Of a DNA stretch of 64,000 nt, positions 33,601 to 40,091 are shown piece by piece. Made by a program: the position numbers and the translations under genes. Under the pieces are notes generated by a model. That model did not search any database and was not told the DNA's origin. It saw only the letters and a list, made by a program, of their open reading frames with translations. Positions within the stretch are counted from its first letter, which is position 1; every line of letters starts with the position of its first letter. The stretch comes from Macrostomum hystrix (Eukaryota; Platyhelminthes; Macrostomidae). The stretch lies in NCBI GenBank assembly GCA_950097015.1, contig CATNEN010000007.1, positions 5,446,001-5,510,000 on the forward strand, written 5' to 3'.

Positions 33601-35938
33601 CGCACAACGGAAGGAGGGTGGCAGAGGGAGGGGAGACCCGCGCGGCATAGGCAGCTAACCGTAATTTTTAGCACACACACAGGATACAGCGAGGGCCACA
33701 CAGCCCGCAGCAATCCCACTCCGCCTGCTCAGGATTTTGAGTCCGTGAGCAGATAAGCTAAGGGGGAAGAGAGAAAAACTAGGCCTTTAGTAGCCCTGTG
33801 CGTGCTGGGGCCGATGCTGCAATGCTTCTGATAGGCCACCCTTTCGGTTGAGAATCAATAATTCATATGCGATACGACTGCAATGAGCTCTGTGCCTTAA
33901 GGTGTTGAGCGAGGAATCACGTCCAAAAATATGAATATTTGATTCGTACATTTTATCATGATATGGGCGGACATGCACATCACACCTATCTGAGCTTGCG
34001 TCATTAGATTTGACCGCAGACTTAAGAGAAGCCAAAAGTGCACTCTGACACCCTGAAAGCTGACACTTATGGTTCATTCATGAGTACACACGCACACATA
34101 GCGTACTCAGCCTCACACACGTGTGTACATTATCTGCCCTGACATTCTCGTTGTCAGAAAGTACACTTTCACTGTGCCATGGAGGTTGGCCCTTAAGGGT
34201 GTAAATGGCACGACAAGCCCCCCAAGCCTTCTCTCCGCGGCTGCGCCCCCAAATGAATGTGGCCTCGCCGCGGAATCGAGCTCAGGGACCTTGGTGCGAG
34301 AGGCAAACGCGTTAACCGCTCTGACTCTCATCTCCTTGCGTTGGGCTTAGACCTGTGCAATGCCCATGAACTGGATAGGATGTGGACCAGCTCGACCGCG
34401 GTTTCCCAGAATCACCAGAGCGTGGTCATCGAGCTCTCGTGATTCTACAGTCATGGATCGTCAAACATTGAATGTTTATGCTATTTCTGGCCACTGGACA
34501 CGTGTCTCTGAGATGTACAATATGGTGTTCACAGTCACAATGAGACTGCCCATCGATCTCCCATTTTACGCGCTCGCACTTTAGCAACAATAATCCTGGA
34601 TAAGTGATGAAGGCGCTTACTCTTCTCTCTTGTTGAACTGCATCTGCAGTGTGACGGTCGGCCGCTTCTGCCTGATGGTCCACAGGCTGATTGTGTTGTC
34701 CGATTCGATTGAAATCAGGCCGCCCTGTTAGCGGGCATTGGTGACGGCTATGAGTGAGATAGGCGATCCTTCTCTTGTCTCCCAGGCCCCTGCTTTGTTA
34801 GCTGGTGCTATCGTGGGTGAGAGGAGACGCCAGGAGGCCCGTCAGTCTTGGAAGAGCCACCACAAGAGAGGGACGGTCGAAGCGAAGGATGAGGGAAAGG
34901 GAAAAAAATTGCCGGGGAAAACCGGGCATCGACCGCGCGGGAAAGCTAAAAGTGCAACAAAACTCGCGAACTAGGGCTATAATTGAGCAGGCCACTGCTG
35001 GCCGCTATAAAGAATCTCAGTAGAGGATCAACTTAGATAGAACCGAGCTCAGAGCACAATCAGGGACAGAAAAGGAACTCCGAAATCACCTCCAGTCTGA
35101 GCCAAATCTCCCAGGTGCCCCCCACCCCACGCCGACGGAGCATTAAGATGGGATTGGCGGCAGGCGAGGATTTCGGACAAAGAAAATCGGTCGGAAGGGG
35201 ATGCTGCGGGATGAATTCAAGGCTCGGGGAATTAAGACTGCGCAGCCCAGAGCCGTCGAGAGAAGTAGAAAAAGAGTCGTGTCCACTCAGCTTAAATGGC
35301 TCGCTGGCATAGTGCAAAGCCACGCTCGGCCAAGCTGCGCCTTGGGAGGGGATTAGCCTGGGAAAATTGAGAAGCCTATTCGGGTCTCAGGAGCAGGGTA
35401 GGCTTACCTCGTTGATGATGAAGATGAGCTGCTTCACTGTTTCCTCTTTCTCCAGCCGTAGGTGGCAGTCAACGCCTGCTCGGCCAAGGCTAGAGAAGAG
35501 AAAGGGGAATATTTATGGGCAAGTAAGTAAAATACATTATTCATTTTATATCCGAATTCAATTGTTTAGCACAACCTACATTCTTATTGATCCATGCTTT
35601 GTGCCAATAGCTAAAAGTTTTTGAATCGGATCGAACGCAATGCAGCACGGTGAGTTCGGGAACCCATGGCAAACGATCTAAAATGTAAAAAATTAATGGA
35701 TTCAAAATATCGTGCTCCTGCTGATTGCATAATCCTCTTCTCTTCTGACGTTCGCAGCTGGAAAAAATTGACAGGAGCAAAAAAGAAATATATATATTAC
35801 CTTTGCCACATTAAAGTGCTCTGATTTCAAATTTTCTTCGAAATCTAGGGATTCCAAATCGGATTTCGAAGTTTGCGAGCCACCTATCGCTCGAATTCCG
35901 TCAAGAACACCTCTTACGTTACGCAAACCTTTCTTCAT
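1..35938 (-). CDS. STXBP5: Tomosyn (syntaxin-binding protein 5), 3'-truncated by window edge
   Basis: Tomosyn is a cytosolic/peripheral-membrane protein of the Lgl family. It has two N-terminal WD40 beta-propellers and a C-terminal R-SNARE motif that binds syntaxin/SNAP-25 and restrains synaptic vesicle priming. I placed 21 exons by matching reading phase at every junction: 35801-35938, 35580-35677, 35408-35489, 34621-34724, 26252-26386, 25268-25533, 24757-24990, 24583-24655, 20279-20831, 19555-19656, 16798-16884, 14794-14942, 14447-14535, 14168-14244, 13171-13296, 11784-11843, 8094-8454, 7016-7126, 6430-6896, 6130-6335 and 614-709 (3,614 nt, 1,204 codons). Landmarks typical of the family are AFDP near the start, [36 protein letters not shown] and [14 protein letters not shown]. 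The SNARE tail lies left of position 1. Human STXBP5 is about 1,150 aa; this protein is longer because of Ala/Ser/Gly-rich and Pro-rich linkers. Lgl lacks this loop order and the SNARE tail, so tomosyn is the firm call. STXBP5 versus STXBP5L is a vertebrate split and does not apply here. Confidence 0.95.
614..709 (-). CDS. STXBP5: tomosyn exon 21 (last one in window)
   Basis: TTGCAG acceptor and GTGAGA donor, phase 2 at both ends. It encodes [20 protein letters not shown], then [11 protein letters not shown]. This matches the family RTFCF-NNGQALYLVSPTEIQ. The R-SNARE-coding exons must lie beyond the left edge. Confidence 0.94.
849..5934. repeat. 20-bp minisatellite, about 254 copies, tomosyn intron 20
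   Basis: Unit GAAGCATTTGAGTTGTTGGA with recurring variants (GCGTTTG, GCATTTC, TTAGG, TTAGA). No interruption occurs for about 5.1 kb. It contains a long internal duplication offset by 2,280 bp. Open frames on the minus strand ([17 protein letters not shown] type) are by-products of the 20-bp period, not genes. Confidence 0.98.
5935..6129. other. unique 5' part of tomosyn intron 20
   Basis: Unique AT-rich sequence between the 20-bp array and the exon 20 donor. No further feature seen. Confidence 0.6.
6130..6335 (-). CDS. STXBP5: tomosyn exon 20
   Basis: CTCCAG acceptor and GTGAGC donor. It encodes [47 protein letters not shown] and [13 protein letters not shown]. This is the last part of the second propeller. 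Confidence 0.96.
6430..6896 (-). CDS. STXBP5: tomosyn exon 19
   Basis: CGCAG acceptor and GTTCGG donor, 467 nt. It encodes [34 protein letters not shown], a long Pro/Ser/Gln/Gly-rich insert, and LVCLCSEKQ. The flanking motifs are strongly conserved; the insert is longer than the usual loop. Confidence 0.94.
6934..7002. repeat. 24-bp repeat, 3 copies, in tomosyn intron 18
   Basis: Three near-copies of a CCTTCAGGCCCCACT-type unit fill most of the 119-bp intron 18. This shows that even a short intron carries a tandem repeat. Confidence 0.75.
7016..7126 (-). CDS. STXBP5: tomosyn exon 18
   Basis: CTGCAG acceptor and GTAGGC donor. It encodes [20 protein letters not shown], then [14 protein letters not shown]. 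This is equivalent to the family SFSRSRSSS-SS-DKES and F-ETFTRK stretch. Confidence 0.92.
7127..8093. other. tomosyn intron 17, AT-rich, no array
   Basis: Mostly A+T-rich unique sequence with homopolymer runs. I see no gene, array or SINE in it. Confidence 0.6.
8094..8454 (-). CDS. STXBP5: tomosyn exon 17 (Gly/Ala/Ser-rich loop)
   Basis: ATCCAG acceptor in phase 0. The frame begins [10 protein letters not shown] and carries a run of about 12 Gly, a Ser run and about 13 Ala before a basic KRARSQGQG stretch. The donor is inferred as GTTCGG at 8093, the one that gives the phase 1 needed by exon 18; the same hexamer is the donor of exon 19. The 3' end is therefore uncertain. Confidence 0.5.
8660..9306. 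repeat. 16-bp minisatellite, tomosyn intron 16
   Basis: About 40 copies of ACGACTAACCCCCAGC with variants (AGCCCGACTAGCCCC, CCAACCTGACTAA). Strongly C-rich on the plus strand and G-rich on the transcribed strand. Confidence 0.95.
9307..10254. other. tomosyn intron 16, middle unique part
   Basis: AT-rich unique sequence with no supported gene or repeat. Confidence 0.55.
10255..10737. repeat. 12-bp minisatellite, tomosyn intron 16
   Basis: About 40 copies of AGACTCACCTAG with variants (CATATAGACTCA, CGCCAAGACTCA). It ends in a short AACTAGCCTCA-type tail. Confidence 0.95.
10738..11783. other. tomosyn intron 16, 5' unique part
   Basis: Unique intronic sequence up to the exon 16 donor. No further feature supported. 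Confidence 0.5.
11784..11843 (-). CDS. STXBP5: tomosyn exon 16 (basic loop)
   Basis: CTCAG acceptor and a less common GTCAGC donor, 20 codons: [20 protein letters not shown]. It resembles the basic EKVKTKSRKFSKM loop of tomosyns. Reading past the donor reaches a stop within 12 codons. Confidence 0.68.
12727..12853. repeat. AAAC microsatellite, tomosyn intron 15
   Basis: Imperfect tetranucleotide run (ACAAACAAACAA with AACC variants) of about 127 bp. Confidence 0.93.
13171..13296 (-). CDS. STXBP5: tomosyn exon 15 (loop, frame by phase)
   Basis: GCAG acceptor and GTAGAG donor. The phase-0 frame gives 42 codons ending [12 protein letters not shown], with an IDLKP reminiscent of the family TDLKP. 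A second frame is also open, so the frame rests on flanking phases rather than strong homology. Confidence 0.6.
13410..13740. repeat. 126-bp tandem repeat, tomosyn intron 14
   Basis: About 2.5 copies of a 126-bp unit. CTAGGGTGTGCGTAC recurs at 13449, 13575 and 13701. The unit itself contains internal GAGGAGTGAG and GGTTGGTTGG sub-repeats. This is the longest period in the window. Confidence 0.9.
14168..14244 (-). CDS. STXBP5: tomosyn exon 14
   Basis: CTTCAG acceptor and GTATGA donor. It encodes [20 protein letters not shown] and ends STEQ. This corresponds to the family EPRSPRKSRQ segment that starts the long inter-blade loop. Confidence 0.88.
14447..14535 (-). CDS. STXBP5: tomosyn exon 13
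   Basis: TTCCAG acceptor and GTGAGT donor. It encodes [20 protein letters not shown], then TPDLYG. This matches the family FGN-NG-A-VD and ELYGS strands. Confidence 0.93.
14794..14942 (-). CDS. STXBP5: tomosyn exon 12
   Basis: CGCAG acceptor and GTGAGG donor. It encodes [15 protein letters not shown], then [15 protein letters not shown]. The SPGYQ-EL motif and the following ITSLAV-like strand open the second propeller of tomosyn. Confidence 0.92.
14943..16797. other. tomosyn intron 11
   Basis: 1.86 kb intron, mostly AT-rich unique sequence. It contains one SINE-C fragment near 16215-16325. No gene supported. Confidence 0.6.
16215..16325 (+). mobile_element. SINE-C copy (body fragment)
   Basis: Carries the shared body CCTACTTCATGATAGCTCCC followed by AAACCAAATGA and AAAGCCCACCA, as at 44500 and 54745. 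No clear tRNA head remains. Likely a decayed or 5'-truncated copy. Confidence 0.7.
16798..16884 (-). CDS. STXBP5: tomosyn exon 11 (linker)
   Basis: Called on phase: TTCATTAG acceptor and GTGATG donor, phase 0 to 0, 29 codons, Ser-rich ([15 protein letters not shown]). A CCAG six bases inside could be the acceptor instead. The low-complexity linker gives little homology support. Confidence 0.65.
17131..17463. repeat. 16-bp minisatellite, tomosyn intron 10
   Basis: About 20 copies of GTTGGTGTCTGAGTAG, with a divergent patch near 17310-17350. The unit is identical to that in the neighbouring intron 9 array at 19711-20250. Confidence 0.96.
17535..18271. repeat. 38-bp minisatellite, tomosyn intron 10
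   Basis: About 19 copies of a 38-bp unit starting TATCAGAGGGACTGTTGTAT. They are nearly identical and differ mainly at one site (CAACTGG or CAACAGG). The very low divergence suggests recent expansion. Confidence 0.97.
18272..19554. other. tomosyn intron 10, 5' unique part
   Basis: Unique sequence from the 38-bp array to the exon 10 donor. A 97-aa minus-strand open frame at 19164-19457 shows no recognisable domain and is not called. Confidence 0.5.
19555..19656 (-). CDS. STXBP5: tomosyn exon 10
   Basis: CAACAG acceptor and GTGAGT donor, phase 0 at both ends, 34 codons. It encodes [18 protein letters not shown], then a CAG-encoded Gln run before PPDR. The position and acidic/Gln-Pro character match the variable linker after the first propeller. 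Confidence 0.82.
19711..20250. repeat. 16-bp minisatellite, tomosyn intron 9, near donor
   Basis: About 34 copies of GTTGGTGTCTGAGTAG (variant GCTGG). It ends 28 bp from the exon 9 donor. On the transcribed strand a 48-bp super-frame stays open, so intron retention would add a repeated [16 protein letters not shown]-type peptide. Confidence 0.97.
20279..20831 (-). CDS. STXBP5: tomosyn exon 9
   Basis: The largest exon (553 nt), with a TATCAG acceptor and GTAAGC donor. It contains [48 protein letters not shown], a Ser/Ala/Thr-rich linker, and [19 protein letters not shown]. The frame stays open through the donor into the adjacent 16-bp array, but exon 10 joins in phase and homology ends at the donor. 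Confidence 0.95.
20870..21108. repeat. GAGACT hexamer array next to exon 9 acceptor
   Basis: About 40 copies of ACTGAG/GAGACT, starting 39 bp from the exon 9 acceptor. In transcript sense the unit is AGTCTC, so every copy contains TCTCAG, a minimal 3' splice-site-like string. Confidence 0.96.
21768..21908. repeat. GA-rich (GAGAGGGA) array
   Basis: An 8-bp-period GAGAGGGA run. It lies directly 3' (in minus sense) of the hammerhead SINE copy. Purine on plus, pyrimidine in the tomosyn transcript. Confidence 0.93.
21910..22125 (-). mobile_element. tRNA-derived SINE containing a hammerhead ribozyme
   Basis: Read on the minus strand, a Pol III A box (TGGCTAGAGCG, 22053-22063) is followed by a hammerhead core, a B box (GGTTCGAATCC, 21984-21994), and a T7 run at 21969-21975 that could end Pol III transcription. 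The ribozyme sits between the two boxes. AATCGATTCT recurs at 21946 and 22114, giving a 168-bp offset that may mark a decayed tandem second unit. Known relatives are the schistosome satellite/SINE elements that pair a hammerhead with a Pol III promoter. The outer limits are approximate. Confidence 0.8.
21999..22048 (-). ncRNA. Hammerhead ribozyme (type I-like, short stem III)
   Basis: The minus strand reads CTGATGA (22037-22031), then stem II GCTC/GAGC with loop CAATAA, then GAAA (22016-22013). The following CGCGTC places a GTC cleavage triplet ending at 22007. Stem II and its loop differ little from the schistosome hammerhead, where a 4-bp stem closes a CAAAUA loop. Stem III would be only about 2 bp in cis, but ACGCGT is a palindrome that could pair between two copies, as in dimeric hammerheads. 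Stem I pairs CUCUA with UCGAG with one mismatch. All core bases are present, so activity is plausible; that is inference. Confidence 0.82.
22201..22580. repeat. GA-rich (GGGAGAGA) array
   Basis: A second purine-only array of GGGAGAGA/GGGAGA units, on the other side of the hammerhead SINE from the array at 21768. Long open frames of Ser-Leu-Pro type in it are compositional. Confidence 0.93.
22581..24582. other. tomosyn intron 8, 5' part
   Basis: Mixed GC-rich and AT-rich unique intronic DNA with a short AGC run near 24073. Open frames here lack recognisable domains and splice support. Confidence 0.5.
24583..24655 (-). CDS. STXBP5: tomosyn exon 8
   Basis: A short exon (73 nt) with a GTGCAG acceptor and GTGAGA donor. 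It encodes [20 protein letters not shown] and then LTSDG, equivalent to the family EPYAVVVLLEKDLVLIDL segment. Confidence 0.94.
24757..24990 (-). CDS. STXBP5: tomosyn exon 7
   Basis: CTCCAG acceptor and GTGAGA donor. It encodes the [11 protein letters not shown] strand, [20 protein letters not shown], then [20 protein letters not shown]. This corresponds to the family SGGLSYD, LEMD-IVDF and LCETPYPN stretch. Confidence 0.94.
25268..25533 (-). CDS. STXBP5: tomosyn exon 6
   Basis: CGCAG acceptor and GTAAGC donor, phase 2 to phase 1. It encodes [46 protein letters not shown] and IFPHG. The HPGPV and WHHEGKQF-CSHSDGSL motifs make this the most diagnostic exon. Confidence 0.97.
26252..26386 (-). 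CDS. STXBP5: tomosyn exon 5
   Basis: TTCCAG acceptor and GTAAGT donor. It encodes [20 protein letters not shown], then [20 protein letters not shown]. The LPFQSKW/F and GY-I-WNK signatures are characteristic of tomosyn. Confidence 0.95.
26531..26850. repeat. 43-bp minisatellite, tomosyn intron 4
   Basis: About 7 copies of a 43-bp unit starting GTCTATGGTTCCTGACCAGT. GTCTATGG recurs at 26538, 26581 and 26624. One copy has a CTCATCAG variant that is not a hammerhead. Confidence 0.95.
26851..29840. other. tomosyn intron 4, middle part, no gene
   Basis: About 3 kb of unique intronic DNA with GC-rich patches and short CAG-type trinucleotide runs (near 27465 and 28628). Open frames here have no recognisable domain. 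Confidence 0.5.
29850..30135 (+). mobile_element. SINE-A copy 1 (tRNA-derived)
   Basis: A tRNA-like head with an A box (TGGCAGAGCGG) and B box (GAGTTCGATTCC) is followed by CAGCGAGGCCACATTCATTT, GGCTTGTCGTGCAATTTAGG and a GTGTACAC-rich tail ending AGTCAGCGAAATGGGCAGAA. It shares full-length similarity with the minus-strand copies at 34090 and 52625. No intact tRNA fold is expected; it is a retroposon. Confidence 0.85.
30887..31220. repeat. 23-bp minisatellite, tomosyn intron 4
   Basis: About 14 copies of CAGTCAGCAGAATGCGTCTG plus TGT, nearly identical. Because 23 is not a multiple of three, all plus frames read through repetitive Val-Ser-Gln-Asn peptides; not coding. Confidence 0.96.
31716..32280. 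repeat. 20-bp minisatellite, tomosyn intron 4
   Basis: About 28 copies of TCTGAACCACTTTAGAAGCG with a recurring variant (CCCCTTTAGAACCA), decaying toward the right. Confidence 0.95.
32325..32410. repeat. short 20-bp repeat resembling the intron 20 array
   Basis: Four copies of GTTTGAGTCGTTGGAAAGGG. They are close to the intron 20 unit (GTTTGAGTTGTTGGAGAAGC) and lie next to the array at 31716. Confidence 0.8.
32411..34085. other. tomosyn intron 4, 5' part, no gene
   Basis: Unique intronic DNA. No array, SINE or convincing exon seen until the SINE-A copy at 34090. Confidence 0.5.
34090..34335 (-). mobile_element. SINE-A copy 2 (tRNA-derived)
   Basis: Reverse orientation relative to copy 1. 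The B-box region reads GGAATCGAGCTCAGGGACC and the A-box region GCGTTAACCGCTCTG on the plus strand. The body (AAATGAATGTGGCCTCGCCG) and the GTGTACA-rich tail are shared with the other copies. Confidence 0.85.
34621..34724 (-). CDS. STXBP5: tomosyn exon 4
   Basis: AACAG acceptor and GTAAGC donor. It encodes [20 protein letters not shown] and ends NKREE. The LW-IRQKRP strand is a typical tomosyn/Lgl WD40 blade. It lies 8.2 kb from the next exon. Confidence 0.93.
34725..35407. other. tomosyn intron 3
   Basis: 683-bp unique, fairly GC-rich intron. No other feature seen. Confidence 0.55.
35408..35489 (-). CDS. STXBP5: tomosyn exon 3
   Basis: CTCTAG acceptor, GTAAGC donor, phase 2 in and phase 0 out. 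It encodes LGRAGVDC and then KQLIFIINE, corresponding to the family GRPGVDC and LQFLINE segments of the N-terminal propeller. Confidence 0.93.
35580..35677 (-). CDS. STXBP5: tomosyn exon 2
   Basis: The exon follows a TTTTAG acceptor in phase 0 and reads [22 protein letters not shown] and HGSIRI. This is the first WD40 blade, including the AFDP motif. It ends in phase 2 at a GTAGGT donor. Another frame stays open longer here, but only this one matches the family and both flanking phases. Confidence 0.92.
35801..35938 (-). CDS. STXBP5: tomosyn exon 1 with start codon
   Basis: The ATG is at 35938. The exon encodes 46 residues, starting [17 protein letters not shown] and ending [10 protein letters not shown]. 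This matches the family N-terminus (basic start, VLDG, then SEHF). It ends in phase 0 at a GTAATA donor. No pyrimidine-AG lies immediately before the ATG, so the start is taken as the true initiation codon by homology. Confidence 0.9.
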
Positions 35939-38140
35939 GCTAGGTCTTATTATGATTACTAGTGGCTCAAAAAAATAAATAGTTTTACATACTGATCAAA
36001 TTGTTTTTGAGTTTAACATCTAATCTGCAGCCTGACAAGGGGTTGAATATTTCTCAGAATTGGTCGTCTTAAATTGGCACCATACGATAAAACAGAAGCG
36101 GAATGTATAACTAGAAAAAATATTCTAATTTTTTGTAACAAAATTTTTCAGTAATTAAGAAGTTAATTAGTGTATTTTGGGATTTATATTGTTTATATAG
36201 CAGAATGATAAAGATACTTTGGTTTACTGATTAGCACTATATACCGGAATTTATGCACGTGCTTATTCACATTAATATTCAAATCAATTCTAATTCACAT
36301 TCGAGGTAGGTAATCAAGTCCATACATATTACAGATTCATTTACCCATTGTATTTTGCTGTCTAAAAAGATACAACCATTTTAATGCTTCCTTTTACCAC
36401 TTTAGGCGCTAAAGGTTAACTCATATGTATTCTAGCCAAGTAAGAATCATGTAGGGCCTACAAAGTAGTTTAAAAAAGGCAATACAATTTTCTTAAGTAT
36501 AGTTTAGGTGTTACGTTTCTATGTTTCAATTGATAAGTCATCAGCAATTAGAAAAAATATGACAATGGTTTAATTTTATTTGTAATCATAGCTAAGCTAA
36601 CGAGTCACATATTAGAAAATTTCGACTTTCAAATTAAAGTTTTGCCTAGTGTTTCAATTTTTAGTGACAACAGTGACAATAAGCTTGTCAAAGTTAATTA
36701 TCTAAATTTCATATTTGAGTTTCATATTTATTCAAAGTGGAATATTTATTTTTTATATGAGCAAATTATACATATTGACATCATGTTATTTTCCCTCTAA
36801 TTTAGCGTGATAATCACAGAAACATGCAGCAGCATCTTTAAGTACCCTTTTCTTTAAGAAAGATGACATAAGCCTATCTAATAATATGACTTAGTTTTTA
36901 TTCTCTGTGCATAAATGCTAAGGCCACTGAGAATATAACTTTAGCAACAGCAAGCTCCAATTTGACTTATTAGATACCCTTTATTAACAGAGTATTGTAT
37001 CCAAATTCTTGATTGGAATTTATACTTGACAAAAAGTTTCAAAAGTTGAAAGAAAAAATTTAATTCAAGTTGGTTTTTAACAAGCAATGTAACTTTAAAT
37101 GGACTCCTTTATTGTAAAAGATAGAAGCATTGACTAACAACAAAAAAGCCACTCAGTTATCATAGTAGTGCACTCAGACAATGTAGTAGTCTGCCACCCA
37201 AAAAAAGAATGTTGCTAATGGTAACAAGGCAAGGCAAGCTAGCAAGACAAGAATGAAATAATCTTTCTCTCCTAGTCCCTCCTGCCTTTCTCTTCTCTCT
37301 TTCTATATGGTTTTGGCTGTTAACATAGCCATGCACAGTCACATCATTTGAAAACCTGCCCAAGGTTAAGTATTTACTCTTGGTAGATAAGAAAGTAATT
37401 ATCTTTTGAAAAATATTTATGCGCAAAACAAAAGATTGCCCAAAATTTATCAATTAGCCAACTACTAGTGGCAGTATACTATTATATGAGTATACATTTT
37501 TCACTTTTTGGTGAACTAGTTATAGTCTAGAGTCTATAGAATTAGCTAACTGTTTATCAGGTTAGTCAGGTGTGATTCATTTGCAGCACAAATCTTTTTA
37601 CCTTTAAACTAGGTGTATTGAGTAGGTGTATAAGTCAAATGAAGACAGATTTCTTTTCATTGTAATAATGAAATAAATGAATAATAAAATTTGCAAGGAT
37701 TGGGGGTACTAGCAAATCGTTTTTGCCATAGTTTACCTCCAACAAAAATGAAGTAAGCAACTTTGCCCATTTCAGTGGGGCAGGAGCACAAAATTCACTG
37801 TCATTATCATGTCAATTTAATGACTTTAATATTGTGAAGTATTTAATGGCTTTGGTTATTCTCACTTTTAAATTGTTTTAATATTTAGTTGCTCTTGTTT
37901 ATTTCCCTTTACCTTATGTATGAGAGCTGCTTTTAGGAAATTCTGGCTGTTTTAAAAAGCAAAGCCACAATTGGCTAGATTTTCTATGCAGTTTGATACA
38001 ACAGTCTAAGTATGATTGCTTCTGCCATTTGCAGAACATGGATTTGATGTTCGAACATGAGTTGAAAATTTATTGAGATCCATTCTAAAAGAAGATGAAA
38101 AATATCGCTTTAAAAATATGACTAATGTCACCAAACTCTT
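35939..38140. promoter_or_regulatory. AT-rich intergenic region between divergent genes
   Basis: 2.2 kb between the tomosyn start (minus) and the zinc-finger start (plus). It must hold both promoters, but I see no definite motif. A 97-aa minus open frame at 37160-37453 has no recognisable domain. The region is notably free of minisatellites, unlike the introns. Confidence 0.45.
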
Positions 38141-39138
38141 ATGTCAATACAAGAAATCTTAATTGCCATTCTAGTTCAAATGACAACCATGAGCGCCATT
38201 GGTCAGAGCCACGTCAGCCGGCCTTGGGTCCACGTGCTGGCCTGTCCTGCCTGTCCTTTCGCCACTCTCGTGGTTGAACGGCTCAATCGGCACATCTCAG
38301 ACTGCCACGGCGGCCAGCAGCTCAGCTACACCCTGTTTGTGTGTCCATTGTGCGACGCCTGCAGCACCGATGGCGAGTTAATTGACGAGCATTTGCAAGT
38401 GTACCATCAGGGTGAGGCCGGTGCGGACTTGGCCGAGTCTTTTGTTAGCCCCAATCCACCGGAGCAGCGGCAGCAGCAGAACTCAAAGCCCATACGCGGA
38501 GCCGCAGTTGAAGCTCATGCGTGTTCCAGCTGTCGTCGGGTGTTCGAATCCTTGGCGATGTTGAGGCGGCACAGCTGCAATTCTGGGCAGCGTCAGCCAA
38601 GGCCGAATAGCATCAGCGAGTTGAACTCGGCGGAGTTGATCAGCTCCACTGCCGCCGCAGAACTTGAGGAGGCCGCGGATCCGTTGATGGCGCATTTGCT
38701 GTCTGTGTGGTCGGGTTGCCCCACAGAACCGCAGCAGCAGCCGGCTGTTTCAACGCTGCAATCGGAGCCAGTGGAGATCGACGACGATGGCGATGACGTC
38801 GAGGCCGTCCCAGACGAGGAGGCCGAAGTCCCAGGGCTCGATGTTTCCAACGCTGGTCAAGAGGACCGAGGCGGCGTTACCCGGCAGTGCCCGGCAACGC
38901 TGCGCTGCGCCACCTGCGCCGGTCGATTCCACATTTTGCGCAGCCTCTGCGCTCATCAGCAGCGCTGCCACGGCAGCTGCCGTTGTCCAGTGTGCGACGC
39001 CGTGGCCTTCGATGTGTCGGCAGCAATGCAGCACGTGGCCAATGAGCATCCCGGATATGCCATCTACCGGTGCCCCCGCTGCCCGCTGCAGTTCGACCGC
39101 TGCGACTTACTCAGGCAGCACTGGTCTGCCCAGCACAG
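38141..39138 (+). CDS. zinc-finger gene exon 1
   Basis: Start codon to the GTGCGC donor, directly after the last His of finger 6. The first about 20 residues lie in AT-rich sequence and may be non-coding if a later start is used. Confidence 0.8.
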
Positions 39139-40053
39139 GTGCGCGATAATTAGTCTTTCAGTCAGTGATGACAACCTAAGGAATTTTTAATCTGAAAATC
39201 TAGGATTTTCGATCTGAAAGTCTAGGGATTTTCAACCTGAAGTCTGGGAAGTGACTATCTGATGTCTTGGGGAGTAAACCTGAAGTCTGGGAAGTGACTA
39301 TCTGATGTCTTGGGGAGTAAACCTGAAGTCTGGGAAGTGACTATCTGATGTCTTGGGGAGTAAACCTGAAGTCAGGCGGAGTGACTACCTTAAGACTACC
39401 TGAAAGACAGTGGACACAGGGAGTCACAGTCACAGGTAGTAAGAATCTAACTAAAAAATAAATCAGTAAAATCAGTTCTACGTCATTTTAAGTAGCATAT
39501 TCTGCCGACTCCCCGCTCCAGTCGCAGCGTGTTTAAGTGCCCATTCTGCAGCCGGGTGTTCCTTCAGGAGCGCTACCGCACGCGACACGCCCGTCAGGCA
39601 CATCCGCGCCAGCTGGCCAGACAGCCGCAGCGTTGTCCGCAGTGCCCGCAGGTCCTGGCTTCGCTGGAGGCTCTCAGCCGTCACCTGGCTGTGGCGCACA
39701 ATGTCGATCCGGACTCCAGGCGCCTGCGCTGCTCCGTCTGCGACCGGTCCTACCAGAGTGAGCAGAGTCTCCGGCTGCACCAGCTCAGCCACAAGCCGCA
39801 GCCGCAGCCATTCGCCTGCAGTCTGTGCCCGTACGCCTGCAACACTCGCTACCTGCTGCGCTGTCACCTGCGCGACAAGCACACCGACTTCACCTACGAT
39901 TGTGAAGTGTGCGGCGCCAGGCTATTGTCTAAGTACATGCTCAGGCGCCACCTGGATAAGGAACATCGGCTTGTGGACGCGGCTGTGGCTGTGAGGGCCG
40001 CCTCCACCCTGCGGCAGCAGCGCGGAGGCCCCGCTAGATCTGCCATCGCCTAA
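38141..40053 (+). CDS. C2H2 zinc-finger protein, 11 fingers, two exons
   Basis: Exons 38141-39138 and 39522-40053 join in phase 2 (GTGCGC donor, CTCCAG acceptor), giving 509 aa. Five regular C2H2 fingers lie in exon 1: C35/C38/H51/H56, C68/C71/H84/H89, C256/C259/H272/H277, C282/C285/H298/H303 and C311/C314/H327/H332. A degenerate finger (C128/C131/H144/C146) lies between them, and five more fingers fill exon 2 (KCPFC, RCPQC, RCSVC, FACSLC, YDCEVC). An acidic Gln/Asp/Glu linker at about 150-245 separates the groups. Probably a nuclear DNA-binding regulator, by family. Spacers do not match the TGEKP linker, so it is not a typical KRAB/Kruppel tandem array. The start is the first ATG; the GC-rich conserved part begins about 20 codons later, so an ATG at 38189 or an upstream splice is possible. 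I cannot assign an ortholog. Confidence 0.85.
39236..39375. repeat. 43-bp repeat in the zinc-finger gene intron
   Basis: Three copies of a 43-bp unit starting AGTCTGGGAAGTGACTATCT inside the 383-bp intron. Same position type as the other intronic arrays. Confidence 0.93.
39522..40053 (+). CDS. zinc-finger gene exon 2
   Basis: Starts after CCCGCTCCAG and completes a split Ser codon. Five C2H2 fingers, then a basic Ala/Arg tail to the TAA stop. Confidence 0.88.
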
Positions 40054-40085
40054 TTACTGAAAGCTGCGAAATCAGATCCCATCGA

Positions 40086-40091
40086 AATAAA
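40086..40091 (+). promoter_or_regulatory. polyadenylation signal of the zinc-finger gene
   Basis: AATAAA 33 bp after the stop codon, the right order and strand for the end of the zinc-finger mRNA. Confidence 0.6.

Noticed and set aside
36521-36551. CTGATGA followed by GAAAC on the minus strand
   Set aside because: The ten bases between cannot form stem II, so this is not a hammerhead.
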